This document shows, one piece after another, positions 17,849-25,989 of a stretch of 64,000 bases of DNA. Numbering within the stretch: position 1 is the first letter of the stretch; every line of letters begins with the position of its first letter. The position numbers and the translations under genes were made by a program. The notes below the pieces were generated by a model. It made no database searches. It was not told the origin of the DNA and worked only from the letters and a program-made list of their open reading frames with translations. The DNA is from a gamma proteobacterium HdN1 (lineage in GTDB: Bacteria; Pseudomonadota; Gammaproteobacteria; Pseudomonadales; Ketobacteraceae): contig FP929140.1 of NCBI GenBank assembly GCA_000198515.1, positions 2,702,527-2,766,526 of the forward strand, read 5' to 3'.

Positions 17849-18451
17849 TCAAAGGGCTGCGCGTACTTGGTAAGCCACCAAGTCGCGTAGAACGTTGTCA
17901 GCGGCGAAGTCGATCCGGTGCTTGGCGCCCACCAATTTGACGACCTCTTTGGAGAACACGTCCAGCGGGCCGTTTTCGCGCTCCAATTCAAAGAGCACTG
18001 CTTCGGCAAATCCGGTTTCATCCTTTATTTCCTGATCGGCATCGTTGCAGGAAAGCAGGGTGTTTAGTAGGTAGGGATAGACAAGCGCCAAAACGACCCG
18101 CTTGTTTTCGCTAATTCGCTGGCGGTTCAGGCGTTTGGTCACGCGGTCGATTTCTGTGGCGTAGCCTTTGCTGGAAATCAGTTTTCGCAGCGCCGATTCA
18201 TTGGCAGAGAAGGTCTGTTTGACCTTGGCAAGCGCAAGCTCTGCAATTGGGTCTAGCTTTATGCTGCGCGTGGTAATGCGTAGTAGATTGCTTTCCGCGC
18301 CGGGGCGATTTTTGTCGATTAGCTTTCCCCAAACTGGTTTTAAGTCGCCGAAATCCAGCGCTTTTCCTGCGTTTGGGGAAGTCGTTGCCGCGGGTGTTGC
18401 CGGCTGATTGGTGGCAGGTTCGGCTTTTTTCTTATCATCAATAATGGCCAT
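17849..18451 (-). CDS. Uncharacterised operon protein
   Basis: 200 aa from the ATG at 18451, with GGGAG 7 nt upstream; it overlaps the end of the subtilase gene by 14 bp. A 35-residue Ala/Pro/Thr linker follows the N-terminus. The rest is helical and basic (VTKRLNRQRISENKR, then DVFSKEVVKLVGAKH). No family is recognised. Second gene of the operon. Confidence 0.62.
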   Translation of the reverse strand: MAIIDDKKKAEPATNQPATPAATTSPNAGKALDFGDLKPVWGKLIDKNRPGAESNLLRITTRSIKLDPIAELALAKVKQTFSANESALRKLISSKGYATEIDRVTKRLNRQRISENKRVVLALVYPYLLNTLLSCNDADQEIKDETGFAEAVLFELERENGPLDVFSKEVVKLVGAKHRIDFAADNVLRDLVAYQVRAAL

Positions 18452-19757
18452 GATCGGCTCCCGTTTGGCGGAGTTTGAAATCAAGGTAACGCATGGCATC
18501 GGCGAGGTTCAGTCGCCCATAGCCCGCTTTGCGGTGTTTAAAGTTGCGGTCGAGTTTGTCGCTGGTATGTTTGAGGACGTGTTTCGCTTGCGCATCGGAT
18601 AGCGAGCGGCCTTGCTCGCGGGCACGGGATTTCAGCAAGGCAATGCCGCCGCTGACAAATGGCGCGGCGTGAGAAGTTCCCGTAGAAAACGCGTAGTCAC
18701 CGTCAAGCCAAGTGCTGTAAACATCTACGCCAGGCGCGATAAACGACACTTGGTCGCCGTAGGTGGAAAATTCTGCGACTTCTCCCTTGTGATCCATTGC
18801 GCCTACCGCGATCACGCTTTCAAAAGCGCCGGGATAATACATTTCCTGTTGTCCATCATTTCCGGAGGCGGCGACAATCGTAACGCCCTTCCTGTGTGCG
18901 TAATCAATGACTTCCTGATGGGGGAGGCCGCCGCCCTCGTGGCGAACACCCAAGGACATGTTAATCACGTCGGCCCCCTGATCCACTGCATACTTAACGC
19001 CCGCGTTGATATTTTCGATTAAACCAGCACCCATGCGGCGGCCCTCCTTTTCCATTGCGGCGAGCACTCTCACAGGAATCAGCCTGCACTCTGGGGCGAC
19101 ACCGCGCGGCATGTTACGGCCTTTTCCGACCACGATGCCCGCTACATGGGTGCCGTGGCCTACTTCGTCTTCGGCGCTGCCGTCTGCGTCAATGAAATCT
19201 CCGATAAATTTCGCCGCATCATCCAGAATGTTCACAAAGTCGTAGCCGTCACGGAGGGCGTGCACAAGTTCTGGGTGTGCCAAGTCGATTCCTGTGTCCA
19301 GTACGGCAATCGTTATGCCTCTGTCTCCAGTAGTAAATGCTTGCGCTTCATTGAGATAGATTGCGTCTCTGGAATTTCTGTCGGTGCGAACGCTAAGGGG
19401 AAGGCTGCGTGGAGCAAGCTCTACTTGGCCGATTCTTCCGGGCGTTACCTGCTCAATTTCAGGTACAAGTTGAAGATCATCAATCAGTGCCTGAGGAACT
19501 TGCCCGTTGCGTGTCAGAACCAGCCGGTAGACACGATCCAAGCCACTTGCAATTTCCTCCGCAGACCATTGATGTGAGTTTGCAGGGTGGTATTCACGGG
19601 TCGCCAGCACAGGAACGTGGTGGCGCAGAAAAATTCGGTCAGTGGCCGGCGTAAAGTGCTCGCGTTCAAGGCTGCGATCCCGAAGCAGCGCCTGCCAATG
19701 CGGGAATTGCTCCAGCGGCAGTGCCTGATGCAGTTTTATGCGGATGAGGTTTTTCAT
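18438..19757 (-). CDS. S8 subtilisin-like serine protease without signal peptide
   Basis: 439 aa. All catalytic elements are present: Asp154 in AVLDTGIDLAHP, His201 in GHGTHVAGIV, oxyanion Asn300 in AASGND, and Ser362 in STGTSHAAPFVSGG. Residues 1-130 form an N-terminal extension, possibly an inhibitory prodomain, that lacks a hydrophobic signal sequence. The enzyme is therefore predicted to be cytoplasmic or to leave by another route, which is unusual for subtilases. It is the first gene of the ten-gene operon, so it is probably processed or activated together with its products. Confidence 0.9.
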   Translation of the reverse strand: MKNLIRIKLHQALPLEQFPHWQALLRDRSLEREHFTPATDRIFLRHHVPVLATREYHPANSHQWSAEEIASGLDRVYRLVLTRNGQVPQALIDDLQLVPEIEQVTPGRIGQVELAPRSLPLSVRTDRNSRDAIYLNEAQAFTTGDRGITIAVLDTGIDLAHPELVHALRDGYDFVNILDDAAKFIGDFIDADGSAEDEVGHGTHVAGIVVGKGRNMPRGVAPECRLIPVRVLAAMEKEGRRMGAGLIENINAGVKYAVDQGADVINMSLGVRHEGGGLPHQEVIDYAHRKGVTIVAASGNDGQQEMYYPGAFESVIAVGAMDHKGEVAEFSTYGDQVSFIAPGVDVYSTWLDGDYAFSTGTSHAAPFVSGGIALLKSRAREQGRSLSDAQAKHVLKHTSDKLDRNFKHRKAGYGRLNLADAMRYLDFKLRQTGADHGHY

Positions 19758-20083
19758 TCACGAGTCCGTTTCCGGTCCTTGAACAGGCGAGCGTGCGGTG
19801 AGGGAGGCAAATTGCATTCCACCTTCGCCTTATTTGGGAGTTGCTTTGTGTTTTTAAGAAGTTAGGAACGGTTCTAAGAGTGGGTGTGAACTATTGTGGG
19901 GTTGGAGTGGGGAAGAATTTACCCGCCAAAATAACGGCAAAAAACCGGGCTGCATTCGACTGAAAGCACTGTATACCGTGTCAGGCCGAGTGTTGCGCTC
20001 GGGGGCTGATAACGAAAGGTATGAGGGGTGTGGGTGGGTAATAGATAGCCCAGGTGGGTCTTTTGTTGGGGGAGTTACGAAAA
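19758..20083. other. Upstream region of the subtilase operon
   Basis: About 325 bp without a convincing gene. It should contain the promoter of the minus-strand operon, but no clear sigma-70 or sigma-54 hexamers stand out. It ends at the left copy of the activator-gene repeat (20084), which marks the edge of the decayed island. Confidence 0.5.
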
Positions 20084-20178
20084 AATCCAGAATCGTCTCC
20101 CCTGATCAAGCGCAACCGCACCCTAGGCCATGCTTTTTTACCAATCTTCCGAATGCGCGTCGCTTGAGTAATATTGCC
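20084..20178. repeat. Left direct-repeat copy: degenerate 3' end of the sigma-54 activator gene
   Basis: These 95 bp align to 25872-25989, the last codons and downstream spacer of the intact activator gene. There are about five mismatches and one 23-bp deletion here, which shifts the frame. Orientation is the same in both copies. In translation the NITQA helix of the Fis-type HTH is still readable before the frameshift. Confidence 0.88.
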
Positions 20179-20445
20179 AATCGAAGTATGGTTCGTCAGC
20201 GGGTGGGGCCGAATATCTATCGGAAAGCCATGCTGGAATACTGGGATGGCACATGTGCCGTTACTGGTATAGCCATACCGGAAATGCGTCGAGCATCCCA
20301 TGCGTTGCCTTGGGCAGAATGTAGTAGTGATGCGGAACGTTTGGATGTGTTTAATGGGTTCTTGCTGGCAGCTAACCTTGACGCTCTCTTTGATTAGCCA
20401 CGCTTCAAAAGAAAAAATCCATTTTTTGGGGATAGCTATTATGTC
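20179..20445 (+). pseudogene. HNH endonuclease (HNH_2 type) C-terminal fragment, frameshifted
   Basis: The plus frame reads YRKAMLEYWDGTCAVTG, RRASHALPWAE, ERLDVFNGFLLAANLDALFD and then TAG. This is the HNH_2 domain with its Cys, His, His and Asn signature, as found in restriction-type HNH nucleases. In the +1 frame the expected continuation appears as LISHASKEKIHF. The junction CTCTTTGATTAGC suggests a short deletion between two TTTGAT repeats. The N-terminal part is absent because the sequence abuts the left repeat at 20178. It is non-functional as it stands. Confidence 0.8.
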
Positions 20446-20477
20446 TAGCTTCCTCCTTTTGCACAAAGGTAGCAGAA

Positions 20478-20558
20478 ATGTCCAGCAACACCAAAGAAGC
20501 CGAACGCGCCAAGCTACACAGAGCTATCCGGCGCATCGCCAATTATCTGTGTGGGTAG
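20478..20558 (+). pseudogene. Type I restriction methylase hsdM 5' remnant
   Basis: Only 26 codons remain from the ATG at 20478 to TAG at 20558. The peptide (KLHRAIRRIANYL near its end) aligns with the very conserved HsdM N-terminus, which typically reads ELHKxIWxIANDLRG. The match ends exactly where GSVDGWDFK would follow. A weak purine-rich site precedes the ATG. It indicates that a type I restriction-modification locus once stood here. Confidence 0.68.
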
Positions 20559-20596
20559 TTGGGGCAGCGACATGGGGTGTTATTTGAGTTCTGCAC

Positions 20597-21905
20597 ATGT
20601 CACTACTTGATCAGCTTCCGCGACTGTCTGCATATGACCCCGGTGCTGCAGGAGAAGGCGGACTCGACCCGCTTGGCCTTAGCGCAGTAGCAGACCGCAT
20701 TGCCGACATATTAGTACCCGGTCTTCGTGCTCGAATGAGTCAGCCCCGTTTCGTTACGCTCTCCGCCGTAGGCGCGTTCGCTTGTCAGACGCTTCACGAC
20801 ATAACGGCTGATGAAGGCAAGACGACTGCCGACATTGCGTTCGAGTGGATCGTCGTTGAAGCCCTCATTCGAAACCCTCATTCGAAACCCTGGGGCTGGC
20901 CGCACTGATGGGGTTCCGGGCAATCAGAAGGCTCAACGTGCAAAAGCGGCTGGGAAAAGGTTGAGCCGCAGAACATACCTCAGTGGCCCGCGCGTATTCG
21001 GCTTCACTGGTGTTTATCGTCCATTTTCGCGGGATGTAAGTGTTCTTACGCTCGATGACCGACCGGGCCCCAATGCCGATCGGCTGGTCGAGGCTTGGGA
21101 GCGTGACTGGAATCTTCCCGGATATGCTGGGGGGATCACAGGAACCGTTGGCTGCAATCTTCGCACCGAAATCACGAAAGTCTGCAAGGAGACTTTGGTA
21201 AGAGGGGAATGCGCTGCGCCCCCGACGGGCTCGTTGCTCCGTAAGCTCTCCGATACCCTCGCGCCTCGCGAAGCCGGAAAGCACGAGCGCAGAGTTCTCC
21301 GTGACCTGATCACTACCGGAGAGCACGAGATCCGCAACGAACTCACCACCAAGCTAATCGCCGATCCGCCTCAGGCAGACATATCGCAACGAGAGTTGGC
21401 GTCTCGGCTCATGAACGGAGTCAGCCTGTCAACATACCGTGCATTACAGGCTGCATTTGCTTACGAAGAAGCGGCGACTGCGCTGGATAACTGTTTCCGC
21501 AGATTCCTTGCTCATGCCACCAACCAGCACGGTTCAGTCATCAGCCCCGTGGATGCGCTAAAGACCTCCGGACTGGAAGACCTTGCAGGCAAAATCGGTG
21601 TTCTCGCTCAACGTGCCATTGATTCAGTAGCAGAGTTGGGTGATGACAGTCTCAGTCTCGATACGGTAAATGTTCTTTCACCATTTGCACCCAAGTTCAC
21701 CGCCAAACAGTTCTTCGATTGCCTCACAGCGCGACATGATTCAGTGCAGTTGGCGAAGCAGAAGCTCTCCTGGCTTGATCAGATCGATGGCGATTGGACA
21801 GTGCGTACGCCGTACCGGAACCAGGACGGTCAACTCGACGACGCGACTTGGACACATCCCATGCGCCTTGTCACTCTCGCCAACTTTTTCCGGTGGACTA
21901 CATGA
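20597..21905 (+). pseudogene. First gene of the PLD/SNF2 operon, broken by a 13-bp tandem duplication
   Basis: The frame from 20597 (MSLLDQLPRLSAYDP) terminates at 20908. The second half is open in another frame to 21905. Removing one copy of CCCTCATTCGAAA (20862-20874 or 20875-20887) joins the halves as VVEALIRNPGAGRTDG and gives a single 431-aa protein. No family is recognised; the first half is Leu/Ala-rich and helical, the second has HNLRTEITKV-like and alpha-helical segments. It is followed by PLD with a 4-bp ATGA overlap, so the reconstructed gene belongs to the operon. The change could be a true null, a reversible slip, or a sequencing error. Confidence 0.75.
20862..20887 (+). repeat. 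13-bp tandem duplication causing a frameshift
   Basis: CCCTCATTCGAAA occurs twice in direct succession. One copy restores the frame of the surrounding 431-codon gene; two copies give a premature stop 7 codons later. Confidence 0.9.
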
Positions 21906-22666
21906 AGCCGTCACCACTGCTCGACTTCTGGCAGAAACCCGACGGAGCCGGGGAATCGGTGGCGATATTCGCGACGACCTTTGCCCTTGAGCCGGACTTC
22001 TTCGAGCAAAACTGCCTCGCCCGCTTCCTTGAAGTCTCTAGTGTCAATGAAGACACCGGTTCGGTTGATGACATTGTCGCCAGTGTTGAGCTGCATGAAC
22101 TACTCCAGAAAACCAATGTGACCGTGCTTGCCGATCGAAGTGCGCCGGTTCAACGCACATCGCTGCTCTGGGATTTGCTCAGCTGCAAGGTCGACGGTGC
22201 GCTGCTGCACGCAAAGGTCGCTGTACTGCTTTGGGAGAATGCGACGCGGGTGATCTTGGGCTCCATGAACCTCACCTCAGCCGGATACCGCAGACAGATC
22301 GAACTCGGGCTGGCAGCTGACCTGGGCCCAGATTGTCTTTTCTCGCAGGACGTTCTGCATGGAATCCAGCGCGAACTTGCCTCTTACTTGGAACTGATTC
22401 CGGGCTATAACGTAACTTCGCCGGTGTTCGCTCGTGCTAGAGAAACACTGGAGATTTTCGGCAGGCGAATCGACGATCAACGGGACGCAAAATCGACGGT
22501 GCGAGTTACCTTTGCGCCTGCTAATGCAGCAGAAAAGCCACTCGAGCGACTCAGTGAGGTATGGGTGGGCGGACAGCCGTCAATCGCCACTCACCTATCG
22601 CCGTTCTCGATCCACTCAAGCGTCTGGAAGTTCACGGCTCGCTACTACGCAGAGGACGTGAACTAG
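21902..22666 (+). CDS. Phospholipase D-like nuclease-family protein
   Basis: 254 aa from the ATG at 21902, which overlaps the preceding stop in ATGA; the ORF is open further upstream but in the previous gene. The core has one PLD motif: LLHAKVAVLLW, then ILGSMNLTSAGYRRQIELG, giving the H-x-K and GSxN-type signature. An upstream FATTFALEPDFFE segment resembles the N-terminal PLD fold. With one motif it would act as a homodimer, as in Nuc/BfiI-type enzymes. It is operon partner to the SNF2 helicase. Confidence 0.82.
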   Translation: MKPSPLLDFWQKPDGAGESVAIFATTFALEPDFFEQNCLARFLEVSSVNEDTGSVDDIVASVELHELLQKTNVTVLADRSAPVQRTSLLWDLLSCKVDGALLHAKVAVLLWENATRVILGSMNLTSAGYRRQIELGLAADLGPDCLFSQDVLHGIQRELASYLELIPGYNVTSPVFARARETLEIFGRRIDDQRDAKSTVRVTFAPANAAEKPLERLSEVWVGGQPSIATHLSPFSIHSSVWKFTARYYAEDVN

Positions 22667-23034
22667 CAGCATCTTTGAGTGCAATGCAGGGGCGTCTCGA
22701 GCGTCAAGTCATTACGCTTGAGGCACTCAATGCCCGGCTGACCGGCCCGCTTGGCCCTAAGTTCGTAGCCACCAAGGTTGCCGATGCATATGAAGCACAA
22801 GAACAGTCTCGACCAGAGGCACTGTTCACTGTCGCAGAAATTGCGCTAACTGTTGGCCGGGTCAATTGGCAGCATGTTGTTGAGCATATCGACAAAAATC
22901 GTGGCATTGCGCTCATCGCCAGAACCCTGGAGCAACTCGCAGGTGTTCGTAGCCGTATTGGCGATGAGCCTGCAGATATGGCTGCATATGCCGATCGTGC
23001 AATCAAGGAGGCTAGCCAGTGGCTAACGGCCTAA
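22561..23034 (+). CDS. Small helical protein between PLD and SNF2 genes
   Basis: 157 aa, overlapping the PLD gene by about 105 bp and the helicase by 16 bp. It is mostly helical with LKRLEVHGSLLRRGRELA and LEQLAGVRSRIGDEP segments and no recognised family. The ATG has GAGG directly before it, too close for an ideal site, so the true start could be downstream. The conserved-looking amphipathic pattern and the gap it fills argue that it is a real member of the operon. Confidence 0.6.
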   Translation: MGGRTAVNRHSPIAVLDPLKRLEVHGSLLRRGRELAASLSAMQGRLERQVITLEALNARLTGPLGPKFVATKVADAYEAQEQSRPEALFTVAEIALTVGRVNWQHVVEHIDKNRGIALIARTLEQLAGVRSRIGDEPADMAAYADRAIKEASQWLTA

Positions 23035-25757
23035 GTGACAAACTGCGCGCAACCACAGCCCCTCAGTTCGCTACCGACTGGGAACGGCAACGCCGAACAG
23101 CTGCGGATATCCTGAAGCGGCTGGAAACACAGGAAGGAGTCATCCTCGCCGACCAAGTCGGCATGGGCAAGACCTACGTCGCGCTCGCTGTGGCGGTGTG
23201 CGAAATCCTCTCTGCCCGTGAACTCGGTCAGGTCGTTGTATTCGTCCCGCCATCCGTCGCCGACAAATGGGTACGCGAGTGGAAGAAGTTCAGCGAGACG
23301 CTTGTAGAACACGGATCAGGTATTCGTTGTGTTGAGCACCCGATCCGAAGTGGTGAAGACTTTCTCAAGGCGCTTGATGACCCACCAGAACGACGAAACC
23401 ACCTTGTTATCGTCACCCACACGGCGCTCACTTCGTCGCTCAAGGATAACTTTATTCAGCTCGCCTTGCTTTACTACGCTATAAAAAGCGTGCATGGCGT
23501 TGCCGATCTGCGGCAACGTATTTCGAAGTGGTCAGATGGGCGTCGAGGAATTATTCCCAATACAAAATTCACCCCTGATACCGTCTCCAAACTGCTGGAG
23601 ACTCCGCCAACCAAGTGGCGGAACGCATGGCGCAAGCTAACCAGCGAAGAGCTACTCGACGATCCAGTGCCAATTGCGCTCGAAGAAGCAACTCGCAGCA
23701 TGGACTTCGGCGCTTTGCGAGGTATCATTGAGGAGCTACCGGTACGCTCGTCTGCAGACATCGAAAGTCGGTTAAAGCGCGCGCGTGAAGCTCTCGCCGA
23801 TGTAACGCAAACGGTTTGGAGGTCTCTTCTATCTTCCACCGACCTCAATTTGCCATTGCTAATCGTTGACGAAGCGCATCGTCTCAAGAATAGCGGTACG
23901 CAGATCAGCAAACTCTTCGCGCAGCGTTCCGATGACCCGAAAGCTGGCGCACTCCACGGTGTGTTCCGCCGCATGTTATTCCTCACCGCGACTCCGTTTG
24001 AGCTCGGGCACGCCGAGTTGATCAATGTTCTCTCTCGCATGGGAGCGGTAAGCCGTTCGGTGCACCCACCGCTCGGCGAGCGGCTGGATGAGTTGCATAA
24101 GATACTAACTACTGCCCAAGCAAGCGCACTGTCCTTCGATTCCGCATGGGGACGGATAGCGCCAAGCGATCTTGCAGTATTTGATTCTTGGAGCGCCGAT
24201 TCAGATATTCCGGACTCAATCAGTGCCGCCGCACGCGAAGCATGGAGACATGCGAGCCTCACCGCACGATCTCGCCACGAAATGCACAAGGCTTTACGCC
24301 CATGGATAATCCGCCATGAAAGAGCACATCGCCGAGACTACCTTTCGGGCGCAGCCATCACGGGGATCGAAGGCACCGGCGGACTCGTAATCTCCGACGA
24401 AGCTGCCTTACCGTTTCTCTTGGCCGCCCGGGCCCAATCGGTGGCACTTGATAGTAAAGGACCAGCTCGACCCTTGTTCGCCTATGGTATCGCCTCCTCG
24501 TATGATGCGTTCGGTCGGCTCGGCTTTCGTACGAATGAAGATGGGCGCGACAGCGACGTCGTAAAAGAAGACCGAGATTACAATGACCCGTCTTTGCTAG
24601 CTCATTCCGCTGATGGCGACGCAGTGCGTTGGTACCGGCGCGAAATCGACCGCGCACTGATGGACTCCAAGTTGCGTGAGGCACACCCGAAGATCAGCGC
24701 CACGGTGTGCAAAGCAGCGGATCTGTGGCTTCAAAGCGAGAAATGCCTGATTTTCAGTTGGTTCATCCGTAGTGGTAAAGCGATAGAAGATGCATTGATC
24801 AAACGGATTGACACGCTCATCTCCGAGGCGGCCAAGAATGCCTTGTGTAATGCGAACGCCGATGAGGCGCTCTACCACATATCTGATCGTCTCTTTCGTA
24901 GCGATTCATCTTCCTACGCGCGTACCCGTGAACGACTTGTCCACGCGCTTAAGGAAGCATCCGATGGACATGATGATGTTCTCAACCTCGTCGTAGATAC
25001 CAGCGTCAGGCATCTACGCACGCCTAGCTATCTCGTCCGTTACACGCCGCTGAATCCTGATATCAATGATGAACAGGTATGGGCAGGCGTTCAGGGTGAT
25101 AATCCCAGCTCCATTGTCCTGCTTGAACGATGGAAGCTTTTTGCTGAACGTCTTGCGAAGGCTCGCAAACAAATCGAGGCCATTGATCCTAACGACGAAC
25201 ACGATAGTGAATTTGCCCGCATCCGTGCCGCGTTACTTGGTGACCACACGGACGGCGGCCGCGGCGCGAGCCTGCACCCGGTGCGCCGAGCGTATGGCGG
25301 TACTGAACGGCATGTGCGCGAGCGCCTGATTGCGCTCTTTAACACACCGTTCGCTCCCGAACTCTTGGTTGCCAGTTCAGTCATGGGCGAGGGTATCGAT
25401 CTGCACCAGGAATGTCGGTTCGTCATTCACCATGATCTTGACTGGAACCCAAGCGTACTTGAGCAGCGTACCGGTCGCCTTGACCGCATCGGCGCGCTTG
25501 CTGATCGGCTAGGCAGGAACATTGAGGTCTACGAACCCTATCTTGCCGGTACTCACGACGAGAAGATGTACAAAGTCGTCAAAGATCGCGCTCAGTGGTT
25601 TGATATCGTCATGGGAAGACCGTCCAGTTCAGATGAGCATGCGACGGACGCCGAAGCAAACCGAGTGCCTTTGCATCAGAAGATCAAAGACGCCTTGACG
25701 ATGGATCTTCGCAGCTTGGAACCAGGACGGAACAACGTTACGCGTGCAGGGCGCTGA
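23019..25757 (+). CDS. SNF2-family (SF2) helicase/ATPase, putative defence component
   Basis: 912 aa from a GTG start with a near-perfect AAGGAGG 7 nt upstream. Motif I is LADQVGMGKTYVAL (Lys51), motif II is LLIVDEAHRLKN (about 284), motif III is LFLTATPFELG. The second RecA domain has SSVMGEGIDLHQ (motif V) and LEQRTGRLDRIG (motif VI, about 813). A long insertion separates the halves. Adjacent PLD and helical proteins resemble helicase/nuclease anti-phage operons. DISARM is unlikely because DrmA, DrmB (DUF1998) and a methylase are absent. No known named system is assigned. Confidence 0.86.
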   Translation: MANGLSDKLRATTAPQFATDWERQRRTAADILKRLETQEGVILADQVGMGKTYVALAVAVCEILSARELGQVVVFVPPSVADKWVREWKKFSETLVEHGSGIRCVEHPIRSGEDFLKALDDPPERRNHLVIVTHTALTSSLKDNFIQLALLYYAIKSVHGVADLRQRISKWSDGRRGIIPNTKFTPDTVSKLLETPPTKWRNAWRKLTSEELLDDPVPIALEEATRSMDFGALRGIIEELPVRSSADIESRLKRAREALADVTQTVWRSLLSSTDLNLPLLIVDEAHRLKNSGTQISKLFAQRSDDPKAGALHGVFRRMLFLTATPFELGHAELINVLSRMGAVSRSVHPPLGERLDELHKILTTAQASALSFDSAWGRIAPSDLAVFDSWSADSDIPDSISAAAREAWRHASLTARSRHEMHKALRPWIIRHERAHRRDYLSGAAITGIEGTGGLVISDEAALPFLLAARAQSVALDSKGPARPLFAYGIASSYDAFGRLGFRTNEDGRDSDVVKEDRDYNDPSLLAHSADGDAVRWYRREIDRALMDSKLREAHPKISATVCKAADLWLQSEKCLIFSWFIRSGKAIEDALIKRIDTLISEAAKNALCNANADEALYHISDRLFRSDSSSYARTRERLVHALKEASDGHDDVLNLVVDTSVRHLRTPSYLVRYTPLNPDINDEQVWAGVQGDNPSSIVLLERWKLFAERLAKARKQIEAIDPNDEHDSEFARIRAALLGDHTDGGRGASLHPVRRAYGGTERHVRERLIALFNTPFAPELLVASSVMGEGIDLHQECRFVIHHDLDWNPSVLEQRTGRLDRIGALADRLGRNIEVYEPYLAGTHDEKMYKVVKDRAQWFDIVMGRPSSSDEHATDAEANRVPLHQKIKDALTMDLRSLEPGRNNVTRAGR

Positions 25758-25871
25758 ACCTCATCTGGCCCTGCGATGTCTGACGCAGTTCCTGCGCGGG
25801 TAAGCCATGTTGCAGCTTACTCCGCAATCCAGCATCTTTCTGGCGGTGGAGTCCGCCGATTTTCGTGCCGG

Positions 25872-25989
25872 AATCCAGAATCCTCTCCCCTGATCAAGCA
25901 CAACCGTCCCCTAGGCCATGCTTTTTTACCAATCTTCCGAATGCGCGTCGCTCTTTTCCGGCGCGGCGGGCCGCTTGAGTAATGTTGCC
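25872..25989. repeat. Right direct-repeat copy: true 3' end of the sigma-54 activator gene
   Basis: 118 bp matching 20084-20178 in the same orientation. It comprises the final codons of the activator gene (stop at 25894) and 22 bp downstream. The copies enclose about 5.7 kb that holds the HNH, hsdM and PLD/SNF2 sequences. Confidence 0.88.

Noticed and set aside
8841-19757. Interpretation of the operon as a phage tail or contractile injection system
   Set aside because: No sheath, tube, baseplate, spike or AAA ATPase was found; the only enzymes are proteases.
20597-25757. Interpretation as DISARM
   Set aside because: PLD and SNF2-like proteins fit, but DrmA, DrmB (DUF1998) and a methyltransferase are absent.
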